From Paragordius varius (lineage: Eukaryota; Nematomorpha): 64,000 nt of DNA. The notes below the pieces were generated by a model, which saw only the letters and a program-made list of their open reading frames with translations, was not told the origin of the DNA and did not search any database. The DNA is taken from NCBI GenBank assembly GCA_964247055.1, contig OZ176052.1, positions 4,960,001 to 5,024,000 on the forward strand, read 5' to 3'. Shown here one piece after another: positions 26,351 through 37,392 of the stretch. The first letter of the stretch is position 1, and every line of letters begins with the position of its first letter. Both the position numbers and the translations under genes were made by a program.

Positions 26351-29300
26351 TTTACAGTTCAAATCATCCTTGAACAATTCAAATTCACCCTCTTTCGTTT
26401 AAAATTATAATACTGAAAAATTAATAAAATATAAGAATATATTTCAATGATGAGTTTAGCTTGAAAACACGTAATTTATTTTTAATTTTGAATTGTTCGA
26501 GGGTGAATTTGAATTGTTTAAGGTTGAATTTGAATTGTAAATTGAATATATGTTATATATAGAATGTTTCATCGACTGCCAACGCTCATTGTATTGATTG
26601 CATAATAAACTTATGGGAATTACTAGTTTCACATATGCCTATCAGTGAGAACACTCTGGATTATGACTCAAAGTCTAAGTGTAAAATAGATTTTATGTAC
26701 CACGCCCTATCTAAACTCTTGTTTTATTTCATATTAAATACACATCGCACATGCAATACTACTTATGATATGGAGACAACAATGTCTTTAGAAGGTATTC
26801 CTTATATGACATTTTTTGATGCCTTTTTAAGGATTAATTCCATGTATCAAAAATTTAAATTTCAAATAATTTAATATATTTTTCATGTATAGATAATCTT
26901 GAATATACGGTTCTTAATGAGTTTGGACTTGTACCTGAAGCCAATCCTTTTAATCAAAATAGTTTTGGTGTGCTTATATATTTGGTTCATGTGTTGAAAG
27001 CAATCGTTTCCTCCATGAACCATGATATAGTTAACACAATTGATAAAACAAATAAGACATGGGTAATATATTTTAATGCATGTATGTTAGACAGCTATCA
27101 AACTATTTCTAGATTAGATATTATAAAATTTATTAATTATTAGAATTTTTTAGTTTTCTAATGAAAGTGTTGAAATTAACGCTATCGTAAATCTTTTATA
27201 TGATTTAATAGGAATAAAATATGATTTTTTTGAAAACTTCTTTGTATCAAAGACGGAATTTAAAACTATTTTTCCTTATAATATATGATTAGCATTAAAC
27301 CGTTAATACTACATTATCTGTTTGTGTATTACCTGTTTCAATAGCATTAGAAACTTTTTGTTATATTTTATACGTATAAATTATATGTTAATTTTATTAT
27401 TATGTGGGGAAATTTTTTAAGATATTAAATTTAAACCCGATATGAACAGAATCATGAATTTTAACTTAAATTATAGTTTTTTCCGTATCAATGATTTATC
27501 TTTAGCCTTGTCGATTGGATATATATAATGTTGAAACATTTGTAAAATGGAAAGTGTTATCATCGGTTAATATTTTATATTGATTTTCAAACTATGCAAT
27601 ATTTTAAGACTATAATATAATTATAACTTGTGTACTATTCATTAGTTATTATCATAATTATTACCTATTTATAATTTATTTATATCAAAATAATCTTCGG
27701 ATGCCACCAATATACATTTTGTTCTATATATGAAACTTTCTTAGATTAAATTGGTGAAACAATTGATATCCACATTACAACAAACATACTTCCTAATCCA
27801 TGAAAACTATTCAAACTCAATCGTAATAACTAAAGAAAAAAATTTGGCTCGGGACCAAAAACATCTTTTGATACAAATACTAACAATGCTTAAAACCATA
27901 TCTTTATGGATTAAACCGGCTACATTTGTTAAAATTATGTTGAAACTTTTTACGTCTGACAAAGACGAAAAAACGGTAATTTTATTTTTTAGGATTAACT
28001 CTCTTACTTTTTTATATGGTAAATTGTATTGTTTATATCATATAAATAATTGGAATTTTTTTGTTTTAAATATAAGTTTTTTCCCAAAAAATATACAATA
28101 AACCTTTTTTTCTTTTAGAGTTTATCTCCTGTTCAACAATATAATAGCCTTGATTTGCTTAATCATGTGTTTTCCACTAAAAGATACAATTCTCCTGATA
28201 TAAATATATATATTTCAGATTCTGAGGTAATTCTATATTTATCTTACTTAATAATCTTGTATAACTATATTTTTTGTAAATTAAAATACCTGATGATCAT
28301 TTTTAAGAATAAACAATAATCACAATGATTTACATATGCTTTATTCCAGTGTTTTCCAAAAAGGGGGACGCGAAAATTTTGAAAAATTCATTTAAATTAT
28401 AAAACTAGAAACAAATTGAAAGTTAATCTGGTGCAAATAATTAATGTTTATCCCCGATATGGAAAAGGTATTTCCAGAATTTCGCATCTGAGATCTTGAT
28501 TATGCTTTTTATAATATTATAATAATTTTTTTTCTCGGAGAAGTTGGTAGGGGGGCAAGAATTTCTTTTCACTTTGGTGGGGCGTGAACAAAAAATGGTT
28601 GGGAACCACTTAAAATTAAATATACAATTACCCAAAATTTTTATACTTAAAAAAATAAGATATTTGAATTATTTCTTATTTTCAGTTTTTAACCGTTGAT
28701 TATGATAAATCTTATTAATTTAGTGTAATATATTCTTTCTTCATTAATCTTCTTTATGATTTAAGCATCATTTGTATGTTAACAAACTTCTCCCATTTTT
28801 GATGGAAAAACTATCACACATTAATAATACAAGCTTGTGCGCCCTGCAAAGTAATGACATAAACGCACTCACAAATTATTCAAAACCGCAAATCAATGAT
28901 TTAGAATTTGATGTGGCATGCGCTCAATTATGTATTGTTACAATCAAACGTGTATTACAGTTATGTGGTATCGATAACGTTAATAATAATATGAATAAAA
29001 ATACGAAGAAAAATATCAATATTATCCCAAAAGCCAACCAATTAAAGGCTGAAATGATAGAAAAGGTATGTATTACATATATTTATATGTTTTAATTTAT
29101 CATTTTTTTTGAATATGGATATAAAGTGAGAAATTGTTTACATTGACTTTTTAATGTTTATAATGATGATTTGTGCGGTTTTTTATAGTTAGTTTTTAGA
29201 ATTTATATTAAATCATCCATAAGTCAATTTAATTGCAATTTATTTGTCTTTTTAGATCATTACCACAATATACGACACTCTTAAACGCCTTAATGAACTT

Positions 29301-32300
29301 AAATCAAAGGGATTTGATTCGGCACAAAATAACCCGGAAGTATTAGAAAATGTGATAAACAAATTAAAATCACTTCATTTATCTACCCTGCTGTGTTGTG
29401 CTGAATTGTTTTCCCATTGGCCATATCACGAGAAAATCTTATCTAATATACCATTGTATTTGGAGCCAACTATAGATTTACTAAGCCTTAATACACAGGA
29501 TGCTACAAAACAAGAACCGATTGCTACGCTAAAATTAGATAAAGTTTAATTAATAAATTATTATAAGGCAAAATATTATATATTTTCAAAAATGATTCAA
29601 TATTTTAGCTATTTATCACATTAATTTTATCAAATTTACCCATTGTAAAAGATAATAATACGTATCGAAACCTTTGGATATAGTGTAGTTTATTAATTTT
29701 ACAAAAATTCAATATATATCTTTTTTTTGTCTATACAGGAGAAATTATTACGATTAGAATGTGGAATATCATCCCTCGAAAAATATTTTTATCCCACAAT
29801 CAATCGGATTGCACAAGATGGGTCAATTGTTAACAATAATCCAGCTATCAACATTTTGTTAGGATCAGAAAATTATTTATCCTCGATCATTGTAAAGGTA
29901 AAAATGCCCAAATGCAATATTTTTAATGCTTAAAATTTTTTAATCTTCGTAATTTATATTATTATCGTGATTATAGTAATTTAGGATATATATTTAACCC
30001 AATACAATATATTTAATGACCACAGATATGTCAGGTAGGATTAGCTATTAGGAGTATTGCCAATTCGAATGCTGTGGAATTACGATTACAACGCTTAATT
30101 GTACTTCTCACCACTAAAGTTAGGATAGATTCTGTTCTGATGATAAAGGGATTTACTGAAGCCTTTGACACTTTATTAAAAAATGCAAGCTTTCACAATC
30201 AAAACGGAGAGGACAAAATCATGGAATGCCCTATCATATATTTCAAATTATTGAATAGGTATAATTCAAAATTTATATTTTGTACTTGTTGTTTAAATCT
30301 TATGGTATTTACATTTGATTTATTTTTGCATTTAATTTATTTTGAATATATATAGATATGTGAAATACAATGTTTTATTCAATAAATCCTTGTCATCTAG
30401 TCAAAATGAGACTTGCCAACAATTACAAATCGTTTTGGAGGCTTCATTTATAAATCAATGGTTAAGAATAGAATCGTTTATTTATGTAATATTTTCTCTT
30501 TTTTCTATATTATATATAAATAAATTTATTTTATAATGATTATGTATATATACTTTTTTAGTGCTTAGCAGAAAAGAAAGTTGTAAAATATATAACACAC
30601 CTTTTGACTGATACCCTGTTGCTATATTGTATGAAATTATCTGAAGAAAAATTATCATCATTTTTATCGAAAGTAAGATAATCAAATTTTACTATCGAAA
30701 CCATAAAAAAATTTCGAATTCAAAATGTAAATTTTTAAGTTTAAATCGCATCTACCAATAGCCTTTTTTTTAATAGAAAAATAATATTTTTATCAAAGTT
30801 GTTTATATATATTAGCTTTATTGTTGTTTTTACATTATTGTTAATTATGTATATTTTTCATATTTTTTTCCAAGAGAAAAACAAACATTAAAGTTTTTTA
30901 GCGACAAAATATATAAGAATTTAAGCATATTGTCCACCTTTTTATTTTATGAATTTTCTCGGAAATAGAACAAAAACCGGTTTAATTCTTTTAAATACTT
31001 TATTTATAACTAAATAGAAAAAAAGGATTATTGTTTTTGCAAAATACATAAGTGTCAAATATATTGATTAGCTATCAATCTGGTGGTCTTCAGAATCTGA
31101 ATGTCAAGAAAAAAGCGAACAACAATTATTTGACGCACAGATATCAACTTGGAAAGATAATATAATGCTTTCATTTTGCCTTAGATTGATTCAACATTTG
31201 GATAAATTGTTTTTACTTTTCTCGCATGTTTGGACGGAACCCTTGCAAGCCATGTTAGAAGGTAAAGTTAACTAAAGTTGTAAATAAAATTTAATTAAAC
31301 TATATAATTCTTTTATAACAATATTTTTTGTTGAGGCTCAACAGTTATGTTTAAATATTTATTGCATCTGAGTTCAGTTTTTCAAAAAAACGAATAATAA
31401 TTGTCGTTGTTTTTAAATTAAAAATGATGTATATGTATGTTTATATTAAATTATCTCCTATTCGATATAAAAATTTAGCATTATAAATATTTCTCTTTTG
31501 CATTAGCTTTGCCAAACATTAAAGATGAGGGAACCAACCAATTGCTCATTTTAATTGATATCTATGGTGCAATTCTTAATTTGGAAGAAAAAAATAATAT
31601 GTCAGAAACGAATACCTCAATAAATGAGATCCCATCTTTACCTCGATTTTTGACAAAAATTTATATTCAAGACATCCTTTGGACCTGTATTAAATTAGTA
31701 AGTTATTAACGTATATTCTTATTGGATAATTGTAGTTGGTCACATAAATATTGACTTTTTCTATTATATATTATCTTTATAAACATTATCAGTAACTCTT
31801 TGGCTAGGGCTCATTATCCGCTGCTTGACCTTTTATTGCTAATCTTTATTTTGATATTTTATATGATAATATTTTAGCCACTAAGTAGTGAAAAGGAATA
31901 TTTACATTTTTGCGGTCTGAAAAATATATTAAAATCGTAAATTAATAAATAGATTAATAATGGTTCGACGAGATGTCCGTAAGTTTAAGGTTTTTCGTCT
32001 AATTAGCATGAGTTGATTAATTTTAAATTCTTCTTATTTAAGAGCTTATTTGGGATTATGTCACACAAATATTAATATTTAACTAGTGTGTTACTACTAA
32101 TTTGTTTAAATATATATTGTTAATTTCCGATTCAATTATGTTTTTACCATGAATGACTCCATTTATGAGCAGGTGGAATGATAGACAATTTTGACCTCTT
32201 CAAATCAAAATTTTAATATTTTTTATTTAATAGTTCGATTCGATTAAAGAATATGAAAGTGAGTCATTAGATAAACTCTATTGTTTGATCGCTTCAATGA

Positions 32301-32925
32301 TATATTTTGCCAAAAGTGAGATTGATTTATCCATCATTACCCAATACATTATGGACAAAGCCAGACATACTGACCCCAAAGTAATTTTTTTAACATTTTT
32401 TAAAAAATTTATCATTTGTCTCTTATTGTAATTTACGCTACCGAAATTTTGTCAAAAATTAAGTTAAATATGTTTAATTTTTTGTATGTTAACGTAAAGG
32501 TACGCATAATGGTGATACACGTTTTAAAAACCATTTTCGAGAAATGTCGGGAAGAATTTTTAACGCCTTTGCCGCAAATGGTTAGTTACATAGCAGACTG
32601 GCTTGAAGGTAAACAATTTAAATTCAAAAAATTTTAACAAATGTGAATAGTTTATAGTGAAGTGGATGCATTCGTATATTAATAGTTAAATGGTGGTGTT
32701 ATTTAAATTTCATCTATATTTCGATTTATAATTTATATAAATAAATTTGAATGTGAGCGAAAAATGATTATTTAAATGTTTTTCTCATAATCCATTAAGG
32801 TTAATATATTTTAACATACTATATTTTGATTTTTAGATGAAAATGAAGATGTTGAGCAAGCTTGTCATTCACTGGTTGAAACAATAGAATCGTTGTTGGG
32901 AGAACCGTTGCAAAAATATTTTTAA
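16031..32925 (+). CDS. HEATR1: HEATR1/UTP10, U3 snoRNP small-subunit processome protein
   Basis: Nucleolar HEAT-repeat scaffold of the UTP-A (t-UTP) complex, needed for pre-18S rRNA transcription and processing. Thirty-seven exons close in one frame, 2692 aa (human 2144): 16031-16172, 16195-16411, 16437-16689, 17405-17653, 18000-18088, 18186-18569, 18660-18945, 19155-19228, 19459-19670, 19760-20154, 20223-20666, 20862-21063, 21301-21548, 21710-21901, 21966-22346, 22480-22879, 24261-24468, 24579-25073, 25476-25572, 25691-25939, 26140-26223, 26563-26794, 26893-27062, 27154-27243, 27745-27975, 28119-28226, 28766-29065, 29256-29543, 29739-29897, 30026-30258, 30356-30485, 30562-30672, 31072-31261, 31507-31697, 32234-32380, 32500-32608, 32837-32925. 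Diagnostic matches are N-terminal MTSLSYQLQKLRQPL, FDKKEAASLDRD, YHIHILNMDGIMLCSLPYHD, SVFSLFTFMG, HIPSHRRIPIY and the C-terminal end SLLGEPLQKYF. HEAT-type helices fill the middle; the last five exons correspond to the BP28CT domain. Introns 1 and 2 are 22 and 25 nt. Three other introns hold MITE or long TA repeats. Confidence 0.97.
16173..16436 (+). other. Two HEATR1 micro-introns (22 and 25 nt)
   Basis: Intron 1 is 16173-16194 (22 nt, GT...TAG) and intron 2 is 16412-16436 (25 nt, GT...TAG), with a 217-nt exon between. Removing them joins FFSLG to VNGLQEL and WLLHR to YHIHI, both collinear with human HEATR1. Neither length is divisible by three, so both must be spliced for the frame to continue. 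Confidence 0.9.
16999..17326. mobile_element. MITE family A, copy 2, in HEATR1 intron 3
   Basis: The left end is ACCATTTACAATTCAAAT; the right end reads GTAAATGGT. Inward-facing repeats of the GGGTGAATTTGAATTGTTCA block fill the right subterminal part (17223-17295). The centre (gagttatattagctcaaaaa) is the complement of copy 1. The right end abuts a (TA)n tract at 17327-17358. It is inserted in the 715-nt third intron, the first long intron after two micro-introns. Confidence 0.75.
17327..17358. repeat. (TA)n microsatellite next to MITE copy 2
   Basis: A run of alternating T and A directly follows the right terminus of the family A element. Similar tracts adjoin the copies at 26348 and 34433, so the association is recurrent. 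Confidence 0.85.
22880..24260 (+). other. Longest HEATR1 intron (1381 nt)
   Basis: It lies between the exons ending NNNDKG and starting DLWESF, whose phases fit (1 + 2). The sequence is AT-rich. I found no transposon termini, coding exon or RNA gene in it. Confidence 0.7.
26309..26347. repeat. (AT)n microsatellite next to MITE copy 3
   Basis: An alternating AT tract of about 39 bp sits immediately left of the third family A MITE, inside the HEATR1 intron 26224-26562. Confidence 0.85.
26348..26542. mobile_element. MITE family A, copy 3 (short), in a HEATR1 intron
   Basis: The left end ATCATTTACAGTTCAAAT and right end GAATTTGAATTGTAAAT are inverted repeats of family A. The centre keeps gatgagtttagcttgaaaac, in the same orientation as copy 2. 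At about 195 bp it is shorter than copies 1 and 2, with fewer subterminal repeat units. It ends about 20 bp before the next exon, which starts at 26563. Confidence 0.65.
28347..28610. mobile_element. hAT-type MITE in a HEATR1 intron, second copy
   Basis: The left end is CAGTGTTTTCCAAAAAGGGG; the right end, complemented, is AGTGGTTCCCAACCATTTTT. It is the same family as the element at 11385-11617 but inverted, with matching interior (aaattcttgcccccc, ataaaactagaaac). It is non-coding and lies in the 539-nt intron 28227-28765. No convincing 8-bp duplication remains. Confidence 0.65.
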
Positions 32926-32944
32926 TTATTAATCCTGCTACATC

Positions 32945-32978
32945 AATAAATTTAGTTATTTTTTAAGCGCTTAATAAA
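32945..32978 (+). terminator. Likely HEATR1 poly(A) signals
   Basis: Two AATAAA hexamers (32945-32950 and 32973-32978) lie 20-48 bases after the HEATR1 stop codon, a normal position for 3'-end processing. Confidence 0.6.
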
Positions 32979-33033
32979 GCAAGAATATTTTGTATTCCAT
33001 TTTTCATCAATCAAGTTTATCATTCATCTAAAT

Positions 33034-34113
33034 CAGAGCTCCTTAAACTTTTGTAATTCCCGACCCCATTTATGATTGCGAGTTTCATAACAACCCCAAC
33101 AAATATAAAAGAAAACTAAATTAATATTTATTGATGATATATTTATTAGATAACAATATACATATGCATATAAAAATATATAAATTTAGAATTCGTTTTG
33201 AAACAAAAAAATTGAAATTTGCACAAAATGTTATAAAAATATTTTATTATAATTTCAAAAACAAAATCAAATATATCCAAGTAGTTGTGTGGTAAATATT
33301 AAATAAAAGTTTACGTTAAAAATTTAATGAGATGGATGTGCCTGTTTTTTGCATACAAATCTTGGTGTAATGTTGAAAACTGCTGGGCGTAAGATTTCTT
33401 CAACATTTTTTATCACTGAACGATATTGAGATTTTATGTGTGTTAAAGCTGAAAAAGAAACTTCCCATAAATATGTGGTGTTGAATGGCAGAAGCACATT
33501 TAACGCCATATCGGCGATTGTGGGAAATTCAGTTTCTTGTTCACCAGAATTTGGTCAAGTCTTTTTGGGATTATAGTTTTAGATTTGAATCACACGAAAG
33601 CTCAGCAAATTCCTCATGAGCTTTAAGTGGCAGATGATCAATCTCACTTAAGCCAATCCAAAACGACTTTTGAATCCAAACTATTTTTCGTAAATCAATA
33701 TTTAATGTAAATATGTCCGAAACTGTATTTCTAGCGCTTTTAAGTGATGTAAAATAGTTTTTGCAATAAAAGTTTTACAATGTAGTTTCATCGAAATAAC
33801 ACTTAAAAATTTGGTAGATAATATTTTAGGAGATTGACAAAAATAATCTACATTTTTTAATTTCTATAACATCTTCTGATTCATAGTAAATATTTATACA
33901 AGATATTAAATGATCGGAATAGAAATGTTGGTATAAACAGTCTTTCTGAACCAAAGATTTTATGATATATTTATCTACAATGATTTTTTTTCTTTATAAC
34001 AATAATTTTACAAGTTAAAAATCATTTTTTGCTAAATTGTATTTTTATCACTCGCGACCCCATAATTTTGCTACGCGACCCCAAATTGGATCCCCATGGT
34101 TTAAGAAGCCCTG
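33034..34113 (-). mobile_element. Decayed hAT transposon relic (ZBED5/SCAND3-like tail)
   Basis: This 1080-bp element is bounded by a perfect 8-bp target duplication ATCTAAAT (33026-33033 and 34114-34121). Its terminal repeats are imperfect: CAGAGCTCCTTAAACTTTTG and, complemented, CAGGGCTTCTTAAACCATGG. On the minus strand 33509-33324 encodes the C-terminal end of a hAT transposase with the family hallmarks ALNVLLPF, TTYLWEVSFSAL, IKSQYR, PRF and the terminal KKQAHPSH. The usual Cys of TTYLCE is Trp here. Only this C-terminal part is recognisable, so the copy is internally deleted and cannot be autonomous. A host ZBED5-type gene is unlikely because it sits neatly between transposon ends. Confidence 0.85.
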
Positions 34114-34432
34114 ATCTAAATATTTATTACCATTCTCTTTATTTAACCTAAAATATTATATCAATAACAACTTTTTATCATTCAAAAACCGTTTCATTGT
34201 TAATTTTCTAAAATATATTTTTATATTAATAAGTTTTCTAAGTTAATTACCGATTTCGTAAACATTTATTTTAATAATATTATAATTGGAAAAAATTATC
34301 TCCAAACAAAAAAATTGGTGGTTTTTGAATGAAAAATATTTACATGAATAAATATAAAAGAGAAATTAGGTTACAAAAAATAAAATAAAAAATATATCAA
34401 AAATTATGAACCAAACTTTTTGTATTCAAAGA

Positions 34433-34483
34433 ATTGAAATGTTCAGGACCTCTTGAAATGTTCAAGGACACTCTTGAAGTGCA
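34433..34483. mobile_element. MITE family A, terminal fragment
   Basis: Degenerate repeats of the subterminal block (ttgaaatgttcaaggacac) end in GTGCAAATGGT, which matches the right terminus of copies 1 and 2. It is followed within about 10 bp by a (TA)n run. The left half is not recognisable. Confidence 0.45.
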
Positions 34484-34490
34484 AATGGTA

Positions 34491-34530
<40 letters not shown>
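34491..34530. repeat. (TA)n microsatellite
   Basis: About 40 bp of alternating TA directly after the truncated family A end. Confidence 0.85.
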
Positions 34531-34531
<1 letters not shown>

Positions 34532-34765
34532 CCAACTTATTTAATTTGATGGAACCTCTAAATTAATTTTTTGGATCTATCATTTGAAGTAATGTAGTAT
34601 TGGGGTTGATTGTGTTGCCGTGTTCGTCCATTTTAAGTAGCATTTGCCAGCAAGCTTGTTCAAAAGCTTGTGTAATTTTTTGGTCAGAGCTTTTGCAAAC
34701 CCTTACAGACATACGTTGCGATCGGAAGATTATGGAATTTAAAATTTTTATTTTGGAAGTTTTGG

Positions 34766-35075
34766 TTATTTTTCGTGAGGACCGTATCTTGCAATATGAT
34801 TACGTTTTGCCCTGACTATGGCTAATCTTTGTTTAACTTCAGGGGTTGTATTATTTTTATAATTAATTTCTACTCCTAAATATATATAGTTGTCTAATGT
34901 TTTTAGATAAATTCGCTCATTTTGATTAAACAAGTGGCGTTTGATATGACTGGTTATTGCCAAGTTAATTCTGAGACAATGAGATTGTCTTAAGATGTAA
35001 TTTTTCTGGGGGCTATTATAAATTGTTTTGTGTATTAACATGTAGAACGGTATCGTCAGCGTATAGATTACTAAT
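34766..35075 (-). pseudogene. Non-LTR retrotransposon (LINE) reverse-transcriptase fragment
   Basis: On the minus strand NLYADDTVLHVNTQN (complement of about 35075-35031) carries the YADD catalytic box of reverse transcriptase. It is followed, in a second frame running to 34766, by LKTLDNYIYLGVEINYKN and then TPEVKQRLAIVRAKRNHI. The order YADD, then YLG, then (E)(I/V)K.RLA..R is that of RTE/Jockey-type LINEs. The segment between is shorter than normal and out of frame with YADD, so it is a dead fragment. No endonuclease, 5' end or A-tail is seen. Family below LINE is uncertain. Confidence 0.75.
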
Positions 35076-37392
35076 TATTTCTCATCCTAGTTTTACACTA
35101 GTGTAAAGCAATATCAATGTACATTATCTATTGTTTTGGAGGAAGCGAAATACTTCATTCGAAATATTATAATATATTATTATAACTACATTTAAAAAGC
35201 AAAACAATACTTATATTATTTAATTTATCGATGTGGGTTCCAAAAGTCTCAAATATTAGCTCCGCTCAAAAATTGGCTAGTTTTCTTAAAATAAAAGCAA
35301 AAATGCCAAGATTGTGTGTTGACATTTATATGCTAGATTTGGGTACTCACACCCCAGGCCAAACGCTTTTTATGACCCTGAACTATCCATACATTATATC
35401 ATTGATTTTGATATATATATATATATATAGAACTGATTTCTGCCACTGGTTAAATGATAGGGATACCCCATACTCAGGAACTATAAACCGCTTTCACGGC
35501 GCGTTTAACAGTGAAACTGGCGAGTTTAAAGTAATCTGGTACTGTAATTTTTTTGGAATTTACTTAAAAATACACTTAATTGAAGCGATCACTTAAAAAT
35601 AGTTCATTAATGATTTCCTAAAATTAAACAGCATATAGCCCAATTTGCTTAGGATTTTATTAAAACAATGTTTAATTATATCGGGTCGATGATTTAAAAC
35701 TGTATTTAATTTCAAATCGGAAATATTTATTATTTTTTATTGGACCTTTAAATGTAGTTATATACCACCGGGCTAAAATTTAAATATATTATGAAAAATG
35801 TTTTTAGCATTGGACCAAATTTAAAAATATGCTTAAGCCTTTTAGGTGCATGATAAAAATCTTTTCTAAAAAAGGTAAAATAGAATGAAATCCTCATCTG
35901 AAACTTTTTGACCATTTTTTACTTTATTCGTTAACACTTTATGACCTTTTGGAGGTAGTTTTATAGCCCAGCGATCGAAAGACTATCTGAAAAAGTATTT
36001 AAGTATTGGGTTAAACTTGAATATATGCTTTCTTTAGCCATTGGCGAATAAGAAATTTCTTTTTTAAAAATGTAAAAATGTAAACAGATCCTCATTTGTC
36101 GCAATTTTTTCTAGAAATTATTTAATCGCTAATGCAACAGGCAAATTCATGTATATTATGGTTAGAAAACGTATAATTTACTACTTTGAGGTTTTACCAG
36201 AAAAAATGGATTTTGATTTAAAACTTCACACATATTTGAGTTATTTTTACAAAACTACTGAAAGAAACGGGCCCAATTTAAATTTATGGTTCTTTTCGAA
36301 AAAATTATATAAATATGCCAAAATGTATAAAAATTAGTTCCACATCAAACTAGTTTGACGCCATTTTTATTTTACAGCATTTATGAAAAATACCGTTTAT
36401 TTTTTTATAATAAATCAAAGCAATTTATTATTTAAATCAACATAAAACATTGATAATTACATAAAACATTGATAAAAACAGAAAAAGTGCTTTACTTTGT
36501 ATTATTAAGTTTACCTAGAGCACGCATGTCATTTTAAAATTGTTACCTTCGGGTTTTACCTTAAAATAAATAAAAGAATTTTAATTTTTATTTTTTGGTT
36601 TATTAATGTTATATAAATGCAAACTTTTGCATGGTTTGCATATTTTTTGAAGTATTTAATTTAAACAGGCCGGGGATATGCAACTACTCCAATATAAATC
36701 GAAGGACTGAAATGTATGTGTTGTATCCAAGTGTTAGTACTATACGATTCAATTCTGTTTTAAGGCTGTCCTTTTTTTCTAGTCCAAAACTGTAAAATTA
36801 AACGCGTTTTTCTGTATGACAACAGCGGTTGATATTTTAATAACCAAACAAATTTTCAAAAATGTGGTTAATGAGATATAAAACTACCAAAGGTATACTA
36901 GGTCAATAAAGTGAAAAGGTCGAACCCTTAAAAAACAACACACTATGGAACCTTAACACATTTATTTTTTTTCAGCAGAGGATAATGTAAATTCCTAGTT
37001 AAGAATAATATCATAATATACCCTACTAAAAATCTGTTGAAAAAATAGGTAAAGGAGATTTGATTTCGTACTGCGTCAGGTTTTAAAATAGGTCACATTA
37101 TTTTTATGTGGAATATTATATATTGTTATAAAAAAAGTTATTAATCGGATTTGTGACGTCTCAAACCTTGGCGTGTTTTAATCAAATATATTTTTAATTC
37201 TCGGGGCCCTCCCTCTTAAATTTTAATTTTTAGAAAGTTTTTAAAAGCAGGTATCGTAAAAGAATTTTAATTATTTATATGAAAAATTTCCCGTAAAATA
37301 ATTAAAATAAATTTTCAAATAAAAAAATTATAAATAGGCATTTTTTTAACTTATAACAATAATATTATTGTACATTCACAATCACATTCAAA
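35075..37392. other. Gene-free region with old dispersed repeats, upstream of PAIP1
   Basis: About 35140-35340 is related to 55190-55345 (shared gatgtggg..c..aaagtctcaa and downstream aaaatgcc). Two diverged tandem copies of about 190 bp occupy roughly 35740-36110 (each has a gggcta/tagccc segment, an aaatatgctt... segment and aatcctcat). The remainder to 37392 is AT-rich, with nothing recognised, and must contain the PAIP1 promoter. Confidence 0.4.

Noticed and set aside
33324-33509. Host ZBED5/SCAND3-type gene exon
   Set aside because: The fragment sits between hAT terminal repeats with an exact 8-bp duplication and lacks the rest of the protein, so it is a transposon relic.
34600-34815. 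71-codon plus-strand ORF after the TA tract
   Set aside because: It lies antisense to and partly over the LINE fragment, with no partner exons in phase.
35231-35596. 121-codon plus-strand ORF as a gene
   Set aside because: Its first part is the dispersed repeat shared with 55190-55345, it spans a TA run, and no homology is visible.
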